From positions 1 through 64,000 of the forward strand of contig JBCBVV010000011.1 in assembly GCA_039817415.1 (NCBI GenBank): a DNA stretch of 64,000 bases, read 5' to 3'. Below the pieces are notes generated by a model. That model ran no database searches. It was not told the origin of the DNA and saw nothing but the letters and a program-made list of their open reading frames with translations. Position 1 is the stretch's first letter. Each line of letters starts with the position of its first letter. The DNA is from JALEFZ01 sp039817415. Lineage in GTDB: Bacteria > Bacteroidota > Bacteroidia > J057. The translations under genes were made by a program, and so were the position numbers. This document shows, piece after piece, positions 27,901 through 36,382 of this stretch.

Positions 27901-29038
27901 TAGCTACTCTGCTCCCCTGACTTATGACCAGCCTGTAGCCGAAGCAGGGGATAATATCTTGGTTGTCTTACCTGTAGATAGTACGCTTTTGGATGGTACA
28001 TTCAGTTCTGACCCTTCAAACAACGTTTTGTCCTATGAATGGGAACAGGTATATGGGCCCTCGGTTCTTTCCTTCTCTGATACAAGGGCAGCAAATCCTG
28101 GTATAAATGGCTTGACAGAAGGTGTCTATCTCCTTAGGCTGACAGTAGACAATGGAAACTATTCCGATAAGGATGAAGTCTATGTGATTTCAAGTCCCAA
28201 TAACGACTTTCCTCCAAAGGTATCCATTTATGCTCCTTTTGATGAATCCGAATACCTAGAAGGTGATATCGTTGAAATATCTGCAGCGGCCTCGGACTTG
28301 ATTGGGCAAGTGGACCGTGTGGAGTTTTATGCAGATAGTCAATTGATCGGGACAGTGAATAGTGAGCCTTATGATTTGGACTGGACTGCCCCTCTTGGAG
28401 ATTATGAGATAACGGCAGTAGCCTTTGACGATGGTGGGTTATCTGCCTCTTCCCAGAGAATTAAACTAGCAGTCAATGAGGCACCTCCTTGTTCAGGAAC
28501 TTCGTGGAATGGAGATTTTGACTACATATTCTCTGATGATAAGGACAATCCAACTTTGACCTTTATTCCATCTGGTACAGGGGTGGGTTCGCCAACCTGT
28601 ATCCTTTATTATGGGACAAATCCAGGTGCTTTGCCCGGTTATGGTGTTAGCCCCAATGTTCCTTTCAGGTTGAATGCCAGTGAAGGAACAGTGATTTATT
28701 TCTATTATACCTATTCCTATCCCGGTGAGGTGGAGAGAAACAATGCTGGAAACAAAAACAGCTATCAAATCGGAAGTTGTAGGTCAGTAACGTCCATAGA
28801 CAGCAGGAATGAATTGAATGTCAAGTTCTATCCGAATCCTGTATCTGAAACGCTACATTTAGATTTGCCACAGGGGCAAAATGAGATAAAGGTTTATGAC
28901 ATGGCAGGCCAATTGTTGGATACATTCGAACAGATTGGAGGTAAGAATAACTACGATATGAAGCCCTATGCTCAGGGAATTTACTTCTTTAAAGTAGTCA
29001 ACAATGACAGAAGTAAAGTATTCAAAGTGATCAAGTAG
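24917..29038 (+). CDS. GH81 endo-1,3-beta-glucanase with CBM6 and T9SS sorting domain
   Basis: A 1373-residue secreted enzyme. A signal peptide (about 1-28) is followed by a glycoside hydrolase family 81 module (about 35-700) with the family landmarks PVPTNDWWS (68-75), NDHHFHWGYF with Asp446, GHCWANG (504-510) and NDQESTSE with Glu521/Glu525. Then come an Ig-like domain, a CBM6 carbohydrate-binding module (IEAGYFDFFEGG... YASGNANGGGPFHFELDG), a PKD/REJ-like domain, a second Ig-like domain, and a type A T9SS domain (KFYPNPVSETLHL to KVFKVIK). GH81 enzymes cut beta-1,3-glucans such as laminarin, curdlan or fungal wall glucan. It lies between a strong terminator and a convergent nuclease gene (8-bp tail overlap), so it is probably monocistronic. 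Confidence 0.96.
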   Translation: MDNYAHSTLARLAAWLLMATLTLSVLGQGVPVGSGSYTTSFPGTDVAGRNGYPSGSPQTIGNAAGKPVPTNDWWSAKVKNPHADNLFNYPFTLKTVNQGLVVSYIPWGVIDNILPVVVGVEGLNASSAKVSDFSDWTLSMDWANGNHHFKATSGIGMPFLYFEKDSADVATITVNEGTVSVSGEMLIITDARNGADFAVYGPQGSIWTQNGSSYSSTLNGKNYWSLAFIPLTASNVTAVANAYKKYAYVFPSNTTANWNYDESTSVLRTDFEVEVEVKEGTDSSMLMGLLPHQWAHLASDSPVPAEESYQTVRGELKCIAGNTFSTENRFLGILPTLPYLDYYNAAFSPAELSAKVEALKNDQLDTWTDSYNEGQLMNRLIQTARIADLMGDTLVRDQLKNTVKARLEDWLKAEANEVAFLFYYNATWTAMLGYPAGHGQDLNINDHHFHWGYFIHAASFIEQYEPGWASQWGDMIDLLVRDAASPDRNDSQFPFLRNFSPYAGHCWANGFASFPQGNDQESTSESMQFNSSLIHWGAVTGNDSIRDLGIYLYTTEQTAIEEYWFDMFNRNFGPNQNYSLVSRVWGNSYDNGTFWTSDIAASYGIEMYPIHGGSFYLGHDTSYVRRLWNEIEANTGILANEINPNLWHDVYWQYLAFIDPDKAIDLYDSNPSRNLKFGVSDAQTYHWLHALKVLGQVDTSLTSDHPLAAAFTQNGETIYVAQNYTATQITVSFSDGYMLVVPPRRMATSKDISLEGSMSTSYTQAYAGGSVELQVQVKGGVPSKVEFLNGETLLGQLTQAPYTFDALGLATGKHRFYARIYEGADFAVTNQVEVIVGDQLPFRGNPIPIPGIIEAGYFDFFEGGVGQDISYNDVTAGNNGDFRSEENVDVAMVASEGATVGWISAGEWLEYSIDVQQAGLYSLSFRYASGNANGGGPFHFELDGEQIGPSISMNYTGDWDNWQSKTVADIPLKSGKQVLRIAFDGGEFNLGKMTFSYSAPLTYDQPVAEAGDNILVVLPVDSTLLDGTFSSDPSNNVLSYEWEQVYGPSVLSFSDTRAANPGINGLTEGVYLLRLTVDNGNYSDKDEVYVISSPNNDFPPKVSIYAPFDESEYLEGDIVEISAAASDLIGQVDRVEFYADSQLIGTVNSEPYDLDWTAPLGDYEITAVAFDDGGLSASSQRIKLAVNEAPPCSGTSWNGDFDYIFSDDKDNPTLTFIPSGTGVGSPTCILYYGTNPGALPGYGVSPNVPFRLNASEGTVIYFYYTYSYPGEVERNNAGNKNSYQIGSCRSVTSIDSRNELNVKFYPNPVSETLHLDLPQGQNEIKVYDMAGQLLDTFEQIGGKNNYDMKPYAQGIYFFKVVNNDRSKVFKVIK

Positions 29039-31037
29039 TAAATAGCTGCTCAAATATACTGGGGATGGATTGATCAATGGGATATACCCAGGATTGTCCA
29101 TCCCTATTTATTTGTAGATGATCTCCTTGTTCTTGTATGCTATAAATCGCTCCATTCCATGATATATGAATGCCAGCCTCATTGCAATAGGTTTGCTCAT
29201 CGTATTTCCACCCTTCTTGCCAAGCCCGAAACTCCTGAAAGGTCCTCAACCATACCAAGTCAGCTCGTTGGTATTTGAGCATCGCATCAATCGCTCCTTT
29301 GGGAGCCATGTCAGGAAAGGTATGATGGTGTAGGATGGGAAATTCAGCTAGGCTAAGGGGCTTCCATTCACGAAAGGCCAATTGGTTAAGTTGATAGGGT
29401 CGCGTATCGTACAGAACTGTTTTTTCAAAAAGGGTATTGGCTGAGGCCTGGATGAGTTCTGTCAGCAACCTCTTTAAGGCAGTGTGCTGGGCATAGGGAT
29501 CTGGATTCAAGGGCAGCGCTCCTATGCCTTCCGTACGAAGACCTTGGAATTGAGGGTGTGAATAGAAAGTAGCTTCATCTTTCGGATAAGGGAAAAGAAC
29601 GGCCGCCCCAAAAGCCTTTTGGTAATAAGCTTGCCCCTGAATGAGTTTCATGGAAGGTTTGATAGCATCTCTATATCTATGAAGCTGGTTAATAGCCTCT
29701 TTGCTTACACTGAATTGACCCTCTTTTCCCTTGACCAATTGGTATTTGATGTCAAAGAAAAACATGAAAGGAATATCAATCCCTTCCTTGGTGATTTCCA
29801 GCCAAAGATCAGGACGTTGGAGGCCTAAAGGCGTTTTTGCGGCACGTTGATACCAAAGTGTTACAGAAGTTTTACCTTCTCTTCCTTGAAATACAATTTG
29901 AGTTTGTTGGGGGTAGGTGAGATGAGTAGAAATGTGTTCTTCTCTAACCGTAAGTATGTCCTGAAACGTAAGCTCCTGGCCTACCATCTGTTGAATCATA
30001 CTGGCTACCTTTAAAAAAGCCCAGTATTCATATAACAAAGGCATCTCTTTCACTGGCAATTTGAACAAGGAAAATTCCTCGATCTGGCTAGGATAATATA
30101 CCTTGAGATAGAGTTGATACCATCTCCTATAGATCGGGGGCAAATGGGCAGGATGAAAGGGCTGATTGCCTTCCGTGATCCCGTTAAAATCCAAGGAGAG
30201 AGATTTGTATAGTTGTTGGGCCTCTTCCTGATATGAATCTGATTTTTCCCATTTGAGTAGGAGTCTTCTGATCGATGCCTTGACCCATCTGTTCAGCGGA
30301 ATGTCTTGAGTCTGTTTCGAAAATTCTACTAGGGTTCTGTTTTCTTCTATGCGTAGAATTTTGTGAGCGTCATGGATAGGCGAATGGGGTGAAAGACTCT
30401 TCTTTTCTTTTTTTGATTCAGCTTGTAGCTTTTGAGAAAGCTGGGCTGTGGCCTGTAGAAAGGATTCTATGTCCTCTTGGAAAAATAGTGGGGAACTGGA
30501 AGAAGGAGTGATCCAATTAGCTGTATGATACTTGACATATTGACCCTTGGCAGTCGCAATGGCTAAGCCTTTCAGCCAATTTTCTAACTGGCTAAACATG
30601 TACTTCCTAGCTTTTTTGTAGGGCAAATGGGTAGGATTAATTTCCGTTTTCATTTGCCAAATGATCCTCTCTTTTCCATCCCGTAGACAAAATGAGAGAG
30701 GACCAAGCTGACGATAAAGCTGAATGTGGGCTTGGTATACCCCTTCCTCTAAAGCAAGAGTTGGGAGATCTTGAGCCGTATGGGTAATCAACTGAAACTT
30801 GAATGGTGGAAGAATAGGTTTTTCACCTCTTTGGTAAGTCAGTTGAATATGCTGTTGATTCGCTAGAAATCCCTGTTGAGGGATAAGGCCTAGCCTATCT
30901 TGAAGGTCAATCCCACTGGATGAAAAGGGCACAGCTTTTCCCTCTCCCAAGGCATCTGTATCTGGCTTAGGACCCCTTAAAATAGTCAATGTAACAACGC
31001 CTTGATCTCGAGAACGGAAGATCAGTTTCCGCGTCAT
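29031..31037 (-). CDS. DUF2357 protein with PD-(D/E)XK nuclease domain
   Basis: A 668-residue protein. The N-terminal half (about 1-330) looks like DUF2357, including a long helical part; the C-terminal half (about 330-600) carries a PD-(D/E)XK-type core: LYEYW (Glu337), RPDLW (Asp410) and FFDIKYQ (Asp429-Ile-Lys431), as in PF04411/PDDEXK_7. Such proteins are usually encoded beside an McrB-like AAA GTPase and are thought to be the nuclease part of modification-dependent restriction. No such partner is visible here: the gene instead overlaps the stop of a cytochrome c gene (TAATG). Nuclease motifs are intact, so activity is plausible; a defence role is inference. Confidence 0.82.
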   Translation of the reverse strand: MTRKLIFRSRDQGVVTLTILRGPKPDTDALGEGKAVPFSSSGIDLQDRLGLIPQQGFLANQQHIQLTYQRGEKPILPPFKFQLITHTAQDLPTLALEEGVYQAHIQLYRQLGPLSFCLRDGKERIIWQMKTEINPTHLPYKKARKYMFSQLENWLKGLAIATAKGQYVKYHTANWITPSSSSPLFFQEDIESFLQATAQLSQKLQAESKKEKKSLSPHSPIHDAHKILRIEENRTLVEFSKQTQDIPLNRWVKASIRRLLLKWEKSDSYQEEAQQLYKSLSLDFNGITEGNQPFHPAHLPPIYRRWYQLYLKVYYPSQIEEFSLFKLPVKEMPLLYEYWAFLKVASMIQQMVGQELTFQDILTVREEHISTHLTYPQQTQIVFQGREGKTSVTLWYQRAAKTPLGLQRPDLWLEITKEGIDIPFMFFFDIKYQLVKGKEGQFSVSKEAINQLHRYRDAIKPSMKLIQGQAYYQKAFGAAVLFPYPKDEATFYSHPQFQGLRTEGIGALPLNPDPYAQHTALKRLLTELIQASANTLFEKTVLYDTRPYQLNQLAFREWKPLSLAEFPILHHHTFPDMAPKGAIDAMLKYQRADLVWLRTFQEFRAWQEGWKYDEQTYCNEAGIHISWNGAIYSIQEQGDHLQINRDGQSWVYPIDQSIPSIFEQLFTT

Positions 31038-31687
31038 TACTCCTTAATTTTTCCGTTGATATAGGCAATCACAGCTTTGATGCCGGCTTCGTCATAACCA
31101 GGCACATCTTTGTAGGGAGGCATTGAATTCTTGCCATTCAGGATCAAGTTGGTCATTTCCTCATTGCTGAGCTGGGTAACTTTGAGGTTTTTGGCCCCAG
31201 AAGCCATTAGGTCTCCTCCCTCACCATGACAAACCACACAGTTTCTGGTATAAAGGGCCTGTCCATGCGCCATTTGGTCATAATTAGCTGCGCTAGGATC
31301 GGTAGAAATCTCTGCTGCAATAGGTTCTTCATTTACGCCGATTTTATTCATCTCTGCCAGGCCATAAGCTCCGACAATTAATAAAACTGCCAGGATGGCC
31401 AGCAATTTGTTACTTCTTCGAAATCCAATAACCGCCAAAGGAATAGACCCAAATACCAGTACCATCTTGATGATCAACATGGTATTGATTTCTGCCACTT
31501 GAGTCATCAACCCAATTCCGGTCGCCAGAAAGGTGAAGGAAATGATCATCTCAGGAATACGAGTTGCCTTGGTATATTTTTCTAGTGCTTCTTTTCTATT
31601 GGCGACCAACAAAATAGTCTTGATCAAATAGGTCAATAGAAATAGGATGACAACTAATCTGTGGGTATGAAGGAGGCCAGTGTACAT
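31037..31687 (-). CDS. Membrane-anchored cytochrome c
   Basis: A 216-residue protein: four membrane helices at about 8-28, 46-63, 68-86 and 93-108 (SirB/CcoP-like bundle), a linker and a C-terminal cytochrome c domain with the heme motif CVVCH (Cys150, Cys153, His154) and a probable Met ligand in NSMPPYKD. The heme domain should face the periplasm and pass electrons in the respiratory chain. It is translationally coupled (TAATG overlap) to the DUF2357 nuclease. Confidence 0.9.
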   Translation of the reverse strand: MYTGLLHTHRLVVILFLLTYLIKTILLVANRKEALEKYTKATRIPEMIISFTFLATGIGLMTQVAEINTMLIIKMVLVFGSIPLAVIGFRRSNKLLAILAVLLIVGAYGLAEMNKIGVNEEPIAAEISTDPSAANYDQMAHGQALYTRNCVVCHGEGGDLMASGAKNLKVTQLSNEEMTNLILNGKNSMPPYKDVPGYDEAGIKAVIAYINGKIKE

Positions 31688-31902
31688 AGATGTAGGTAGT
31701 ATAGGTTAGGGGAAATGTGACTTTGTCTTCCCTTTCAGAATCAAAATTAGGAATTCCACGGAAAGAGACAAGGTTGTAGGAGGAAGTGAATGCCTATTGT
31801 GTAAAAGTTTTTCAAAAGTGTTCCCTCCTTTCCAAGCTCATCCTATGAAAAACATCTCTAGGGAATGAAAAGGACAATTGGCTCTTCATCTCTACATTTT
31901 TA

Positions 31903-31910
31903 TATATTTG
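31903..31910 (+). promoter_or_regulatory. TATATTTG -7 box immediately before TerC start
   Basis: Exact TAnnTTTG match ending 4 bp before the TerC ATG at 31915. If used, transcription would begin at or within a few bases of the start codon, giving a leaderless or near-leaderless mRNA. An ATTG 22 bp upstream could act as a weak -33 element. Confidence 0.45.
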
Positions 31911-31914
31911 CAGC

Positions 31915-32712
31915 ATGCCGGATTTAAGTGTATTTCTAACTGTTGATGGCTTAGTCAGCCTCTTTACCTTGACCTTGATGGAGATCATCCTAGGGATAGA
32001 CAATATTGTCTTTATTTCTATTGTGGTAGCAAAACTGCCTACTCATCAACAATCAAGGGCGAGAACGATTGGGTTGTCGCTAGCACTTATTTTCCGAATT
32101 GCCTTACTTCTTTCTATCAGTTGGTTGGTTGGATTAACCTACACGGTGATCAATCCTTTGGAACTGGTTGGATTAGACTTAGGGGATCATACGATGGAGA
32201 GCTTTAACCTGAGCTGGAGAGATCTAATTTTAATTGCGGGGGGGATCTTTCTGATGACCAACACCATCAATGAAATGCACCACAAACTTGAGGGAGAAGA
32301 TGAATCAGATGAGAAGAAATTAAGAAAGAACACCTTCGGAGCGATCATTTCACAAATTGTAGCCTTGGATATCGTGTTCTCTTTTGATTCCATTTTGACA
32401 GCGGTAGGCCTTGTAGAGCATGTGGAAATCATGATTGCAGCTGTTGTAATAGCCATGGTGATCATGATTGTAGCCTCGGGTCCTATCAGCGATTTTATCA
32501 ATGCAAGACCCACTATGAAGATGTTGGCTTTATCCTTCCTGCTTCTCATTGGCTTTATGTTAGTGGCAGAAGGCTTTGAACAACACATTTCAAAAGGTTA
32601 CATTTATTTTGCAATGGCCTTTTCCTTTGTGGTGGAACTCCTCAACAGCCGTATCAGGAAGACAGATGTCGAACCTGTACAGTTACGTGAGCGATTCAGA
32701 GAGGATGAGTAA
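31915..32712 (+). CDS. TerC family integral membrane protein
   Basis: A 265-residue polytopic protein with about seven helices and the two family signatures: LGIDNIVFIS in the first helix and DIVFSFDSILTAVG in the middle, whose aspartates lie in the membrane. TerC/Alx-type proteins are linked to tellurite resistance and Mn2+ export during metalation of secreted proteins. It is the first gene of a plus-strand run that continues into two ABC permeases (33-bp gap). Confidence 0.92.
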   Translation: MPDLSVFLTVDGLVSLFTLTLMEIILGIDNIVFISIVVAKLPTHQQSRARTIGLSLALIFRIALLLSISWLVGLTYTVINPLELVGLDLGDHTMESFNLSWRDLILIAGGIFLMTNTINEMHHKLEGEDESDEKKLRKNTFGAIISQIVALDIVFSFDSILTAVGLVEHVEIMIAAVVIAMVIMIVASGPISDFINARPTMKMLALSFLLLIGFMLVAEGFEQHISKGYIYFAMAFSFVVELLNSRIRKTDVEPVQLRERFREDE

Positions 32713-32744
32713 GGCCATGTCCTACATCTTCCAACTACCTGATA

Positions 32745-34124
32745 TTGAGCGCCTATTTTCTAAAACGTATCTTGTTGATCATTCCGGCCATTGGACTCGT
32801 CTCCTGGCTGGTTTTCGCCATTAGCCTCAATCAACCAGATGATCCCCTGGATGAGGTCTATCAACAAATGCTTAATGGGCGTTCTGAGGTGTTTGTCAAG
32901 GGGAAAATCAAACAGAAGAGCGAACTTTATCATCTCAATAAACCTTCCTTTTACTTCGCCATCCAAAGCGTAAATGCACCTGATACCCTTCACCATATCG
33001 TTTTCAAAAGAGAAAGGGAGTCTGCTGAAGCTCTATTTTACCGCTTCAAAAACTGGGTCAACGTACATCTATTTCGCCAAAGCTGCTACGAGTGGTTGAC
33101 CGTTCTAAGGGCCAAAAAGGACAAAAGTCTTAGGGGAAAGAACCAATTGAGGAATAGCCTGAATCTCCTTCGGATTCCTGCTGAAAAGTTGGATCAAATT
33201 CCCTTGCTGATTGCAGAGATCAAAACGGCTTATCCAAATGAAACAGCTATATCAAGTCTTGAAGCATCATGGAGGCAATTGACTCATTCTCCCAATAGCT
33301 TTTCTTTTTATGTACCAAGGATGAAATGGAACGGATGGGATAATCAATACCATTTGTGGTTGTCTGGTATCCTGGGTTGTTTTGATTTTGGTGCTTCTCT
33401 CTTGAATGAAACGCCAGTCGCTGACAATTTAGGCTACTACCTAGGCTACACGCTCCGTTTTACCTTGATCTCCTTGTTGATCGCATATGGCTTGGCTATC
33501 ATACTAGGGGCTTGGTTAGCCTCTGCCTCTCAAAAGTTGGGGCAAAGGCTACTTGATAAAGGCCTTATTGTTTTAGATGCGATCCCTGCTTTCTGGTTGG
33601 GGACACTACTTTTGCTCTTCTTCACCAATCCACACTACCCCAATCTAAATATCTTTCCTCATAGCTACCTTCCCTATGAACGCCTTCCATGGAAGCATTT
33701 TTTAAGTATGGTACTCCCCTTCGTTGCCTATGTCGCGGGTATGTTGACCGTCCTTACTCGATTGGTGAAAACCTCTCTTCAACAGATTCTAGCGGAAGAC
33801 TACATACGAACCGCTAAGGCCAAGGGGCTTTCTATGCGACAGATTATTTGGAAACATGGCTTAAGAAACGCCTTGATTCCCTTGGTCGCTAGTTTGGCTT
33901 CCATGTTTACCTTTTTGGTAAGTGGTTCGGTCATCATAGAGGAAATATTCAATATCCCTGGTATGGGTTCAAGGATTCTTCAATCCCTGCTGAATGGTGA
34001 CATCCCAGCTATCATGATGTTCTTTTCCTTGTCAGCTGTGCTTACCATGTTGGGATACCTGCTAACTGATTTGTTGTACCAATGGCTTGATCCACGGATT
34101 CGCCTTCAATCTTTAAAGAAATGA
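32745..34124 (+). CDS. ABC transporter permease, DppB/OppB type
   Basis: A 459-residue inner-membrane permease. The start is TTG, chosen because the first helix (FLKRILLIIPAIGLVSWLVF) begins at once, as in DppB/OppB. After helix 1 there is an unusually long non-membrane region (about 35-215), then five helices with the EAA loop DYIRTAKAKGLSMRQIIWKH and the ending GSVIIEEIFNIPGMG. It would carry peptides, nickel or similar solutes. It overlaps the next permease by 4 bp (ATGA). No ATPase or binding-protein gene is in the window. Confidence 0.92.
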   Translation: MSAYFLKRILLIIPAIGLVSWLVFAISLNQPDDPLDEVYQQMLNGRSEVFVKGKIKQKSELYHLNKPSFYFAIQSVNAPDTLHHIVFKRERESAEALFYRFKNWVNVHLFRQSCYEWLTVLRAKKDKSLRGKNQLRNSLNLLRIPAEKLDQIPLLIAEIKTAYPNETAISSLEASWRQLTHSPNSFSFYVPRMKWNGWDNQYHLWLSGILGCFDFGASLLNETPVADNLGYYLGYTLRFTLISLLIAYGLAIILGAWLASASQKLGQRLLDKGLIVLDAIPAFWLGTLLLLFFTNPHYPNLNIFPHSYLPYERLPWKHFLSMVLPFVAYVAGMLTVLTRLVKTSLQQILAEDYIRTAKAKGLSMRQIIWKHGLRNALIPLVASLASMFTFLVSGSVIIEEIFNIPGMGSRILQSLLNGDIPAIMMFFSLSAVLTMLGYLLTDLLYQWLDPRIRLQSLKK

Positions 34125-35164
34125 AAGGGGAAGAGCGGAACATAGCAATTCGGGAATGGTGGCCCCTTTGGACCTTTTTATTGATCTATCTCTGTACATG
34201 GATATGGGGATATTCAGCCCCTGAATCCTTATTCCCGAATCACCTTCCCCCTTTTAGCCAAGTGAATGGCGAAACCCTATTCTTAGGGACTACATTGGAT
34301 GGGAAAAGTATGTTTCATGCGATTATGTATGGGGGGAGAATGTCACTTGGATGGAGTCTAGCTACTACTGCTTCTTTGGGATTGTTAGGAATATGTGTGG
34401 GAGGTTGGATGAGTTTCCTGGCTGGAGACCAAAAGCAATATGGTCCCTTTCAATTGATAGGCACCTTGATCGGATTCTTCTTGGGAGCTTTTTACGGATT
34501 TGTCCTGAGAAAATACGATATCCTATTGGCTTCTGAATCAGGCTTAGGGAATGTCTTGGGACAATTGTGCCTCTCCTTGATCCTTTTCCTTGGGATTGCC
34601 ATTCTTTTTACCCGAATGGGAAAATGGCTGGATAAAAAGCTAGAATTTCAATGGGCTTTTTCGTGGGAGGAATTCTGGTTATGGGCCCTGCAGGTGTTGG
34701 ACTCGCTTCCAGTCCTTTTGCTCATCATTACCTTAGCAGCCGTTTTTCAAGAGAGGAGCATCGGGTTGATCATGGCATTGATTGCCCTAACTTCCTGGGT
34801 GCAAATAGCCTTGTTGACACGGGGCTTGATACTGAAAGAAAGGGATCTTCCATATATAGAAGCTAGTACGATGCTAGGCTATAGTCGATTTTATATTTTC
34901 CGTAGACATCTGTTGCCGAATATCATGCCTGCTATTTTTGTAGTCCTTGCTTTAACGATTGGAAGGGTGATTGTAGCAGAATCTTCTTTGGGTTTCCTAG
35001 GATTGGTAGAGGACATGGAAGGCTTGGGAAAATTGCTAAGTATATCTAGGCCTAAGCCACAATATCCGTGGTTAGGTATCTTGCCAGGAATATTTCTGAT
35101 TATCGTATTGTTGTTGATCCATGTGGCTGGTGAAAGATTAAAGCTGTTTGGTGATAAAAAATAA
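34121..35164 (+). CDS. ABC transporter permease, DppC/OppC type
   Basis: A 347-residue permease with about seven helices and the DppC-type landmarks: LGTTLDGKSMFHAIMYGGRMSL near the N-terminus (compare LGTDxxGRD of OppC), the EAA loop LPYIEASTMLGYSRFYIFRRH and ESSLGFLG close to the C-terminus. It forms a heterodimer with the DppB-type partner translated from the overlapping upstream gene. The Dpp/Opp ATPases and solute-binding protein must be encoded elsewhere. Confidence 0.92.
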   Translation: MKGEERNIAIREWWPLWTFLLIYLCTWIWGYSAPESLFPNHLPPFSQVNGETLFLGTTLDGKSMFHAIMYGGRMSLGWSLATTASLGLLGICVGGWMSFLAGDQKQYGPFQLIGTLIGFFLGAFYGFVLRKYDILLASESGLGNVLGQLCLSLILFLGIAILFTRMGKWLDKKLEFQWAFSWEEFWLWALQVLDSLPVLLLIITLAAVFQERSIGLIMALIALTSWVQIALLTRGLILKERDLPYIEASTMLGYSRFYIFRRHLLPNIMPAIFVVLALTIGRVIVAESSLGFLGLVEDMEGLGKLLSISRPKPQYPWLGILPGIFLIIVLLLIHVAGERLKLFGDKK

Positions 35165-35390
35165 TGTTTGATCAAAAGAATATCTCGACGATATACTGTC
35201 CATGAATTAAATATTAAATGCTGATAATCAGATTGTTGTGTGTGTTTTTGGTCAAAAAATGTCTGTACATTTACTGTTCGTAAGGGTATGTAACCTTTCG
35301 CACAGCGGAATTGAGAATTGAGGCAAAAACAGCTGTAAATCCACGTCATTTTTTTCAATTTGTAGATATTACCCATTAAAGACTTACTCT

Positions 35391-36377
35391 TTGTTTAAGT
35401 TCGCATTTCAGGAATATTGGATTTGGTTGTTGGGCATCCCCGTCAGCCTGGGTATTATGTTTCTGGTTTACAAACGAGTGAGTCAAATTACCCAAACCTG
35501 GTTTAGTGTAGATCAATATGCCAGGAGCCTTCCCTTCTTAAAGTTTATCCTCCGAGGTGTAGCTTTTATCTTACTTTTTATAGCCTTATTGGGCCCCTAC
35601 ATCGAAACACGTGAGGAGCAAGTCAATATCATGGGCCGAGAGGTATACATCATCATGGATGTCTCTGCCAGTATGAATGCGACTGATGTGCATCCATCCC
35701 GTTTATCCAAGGCCAAGCAGGAACTCAAAAAAATGGTGGACCATTTGAAGGGAGATAAGATCGGCCTGATTGTTTATACAGAGCATCCCTATAATCAATG
35801 CCCGCTCACCCAAGATCATGAAGCTATCAAGCTTTTTATTGACATGGCAGAAACCTCTCAATATGTTCAGACAGGAACGAGGATGAGATCTGCCTTAACG
35901 CTGGCATTGGATAGGTTTCAGCGCACAAAGAAAGATGCGGAACAGGTAAGTAGGGCAATTATTCTCTTGACAGATGGGGAGGATTTTGGAGACAGTTACG
36001 GAAGCGTGATTCAGCGCTTGAAGAAGAATAATATCAAGGTATTTCCCGTCGGAATTGGCAGCCAAGAGGGTGCTCCGATACCTGTGGGAAATGACCTGAG
36101 GAATTATAAAAGGGGGGAGGACAATACCGTGGTCATATCTAGGTTGACAGATGATTCTATGGTCAACATGGCTGAGGAATTTGGGACGACCTACGTAAGG
36201 CTGGACAGCGATCTAAAGGGATTGGATGAATTGATTGGGCAAATTTATGCCATGACGGCTACACCCTTGGAGGTGAGCATCGAACAGGTAGCCAATAATC
36301 GCTTTCAAGTGTTTTTGTTGGTTTCGATCATATTGCTCTTCATGAGCATGGTCATCATGCCCATTAGAAAAGAATAA
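35391..36377 (+). CDS. BatA/BatB-type VWA membrane protein
   Basis: A 328-residue protein: two N-terminal membrane helices (about 8-27 and 50-70), a von Willebrand A domain (about 85-290) with the MIDAS DVSAS at Asp90-Ser94 and a second metal residue in LLTDGEDF, and a C-terminal helix (about 306-325). The start is TTG; MFKFAFQEYWIWLLG matches the usual N-terminus of Bat proteins (MF.FA.P.YL.LL). Bat operons of Bacteroidota contribute to aerotolerance. It is followed 5 bp later by a Bat-type TPR gene. Confidence 0.9.
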   Translation: MFKFAFQEYWIWLLGIPVSLGIMFLVYKRVSQITQTWFSVDQYARSLPFLKFILRGVAFILLFIALLGPYIETREEQVNIMGREVYIIMDVSASMNATDVHPSRLSKAKQELKKMVDHLKGDKIGLIVYTEHPYNQCPLTQDHEAIKLFIDMAETSQYVQTGTRMRSALTLALDRFQRTKKDAEQVSRAIILLTDGEDFGDSYGSVIQRLKKNNIKVFPVGIGSQEGAPIPVGNDLRNYKRGEDNTVVISRLTDDSMVNMAEEFGTTYVRLDSDLKGLDELIGQIYAMTATPLEVSIEQVANNRFQVFLLVSIILLFMSMVIMPIRKE

Positions 36378-36382
36378 AGGAT

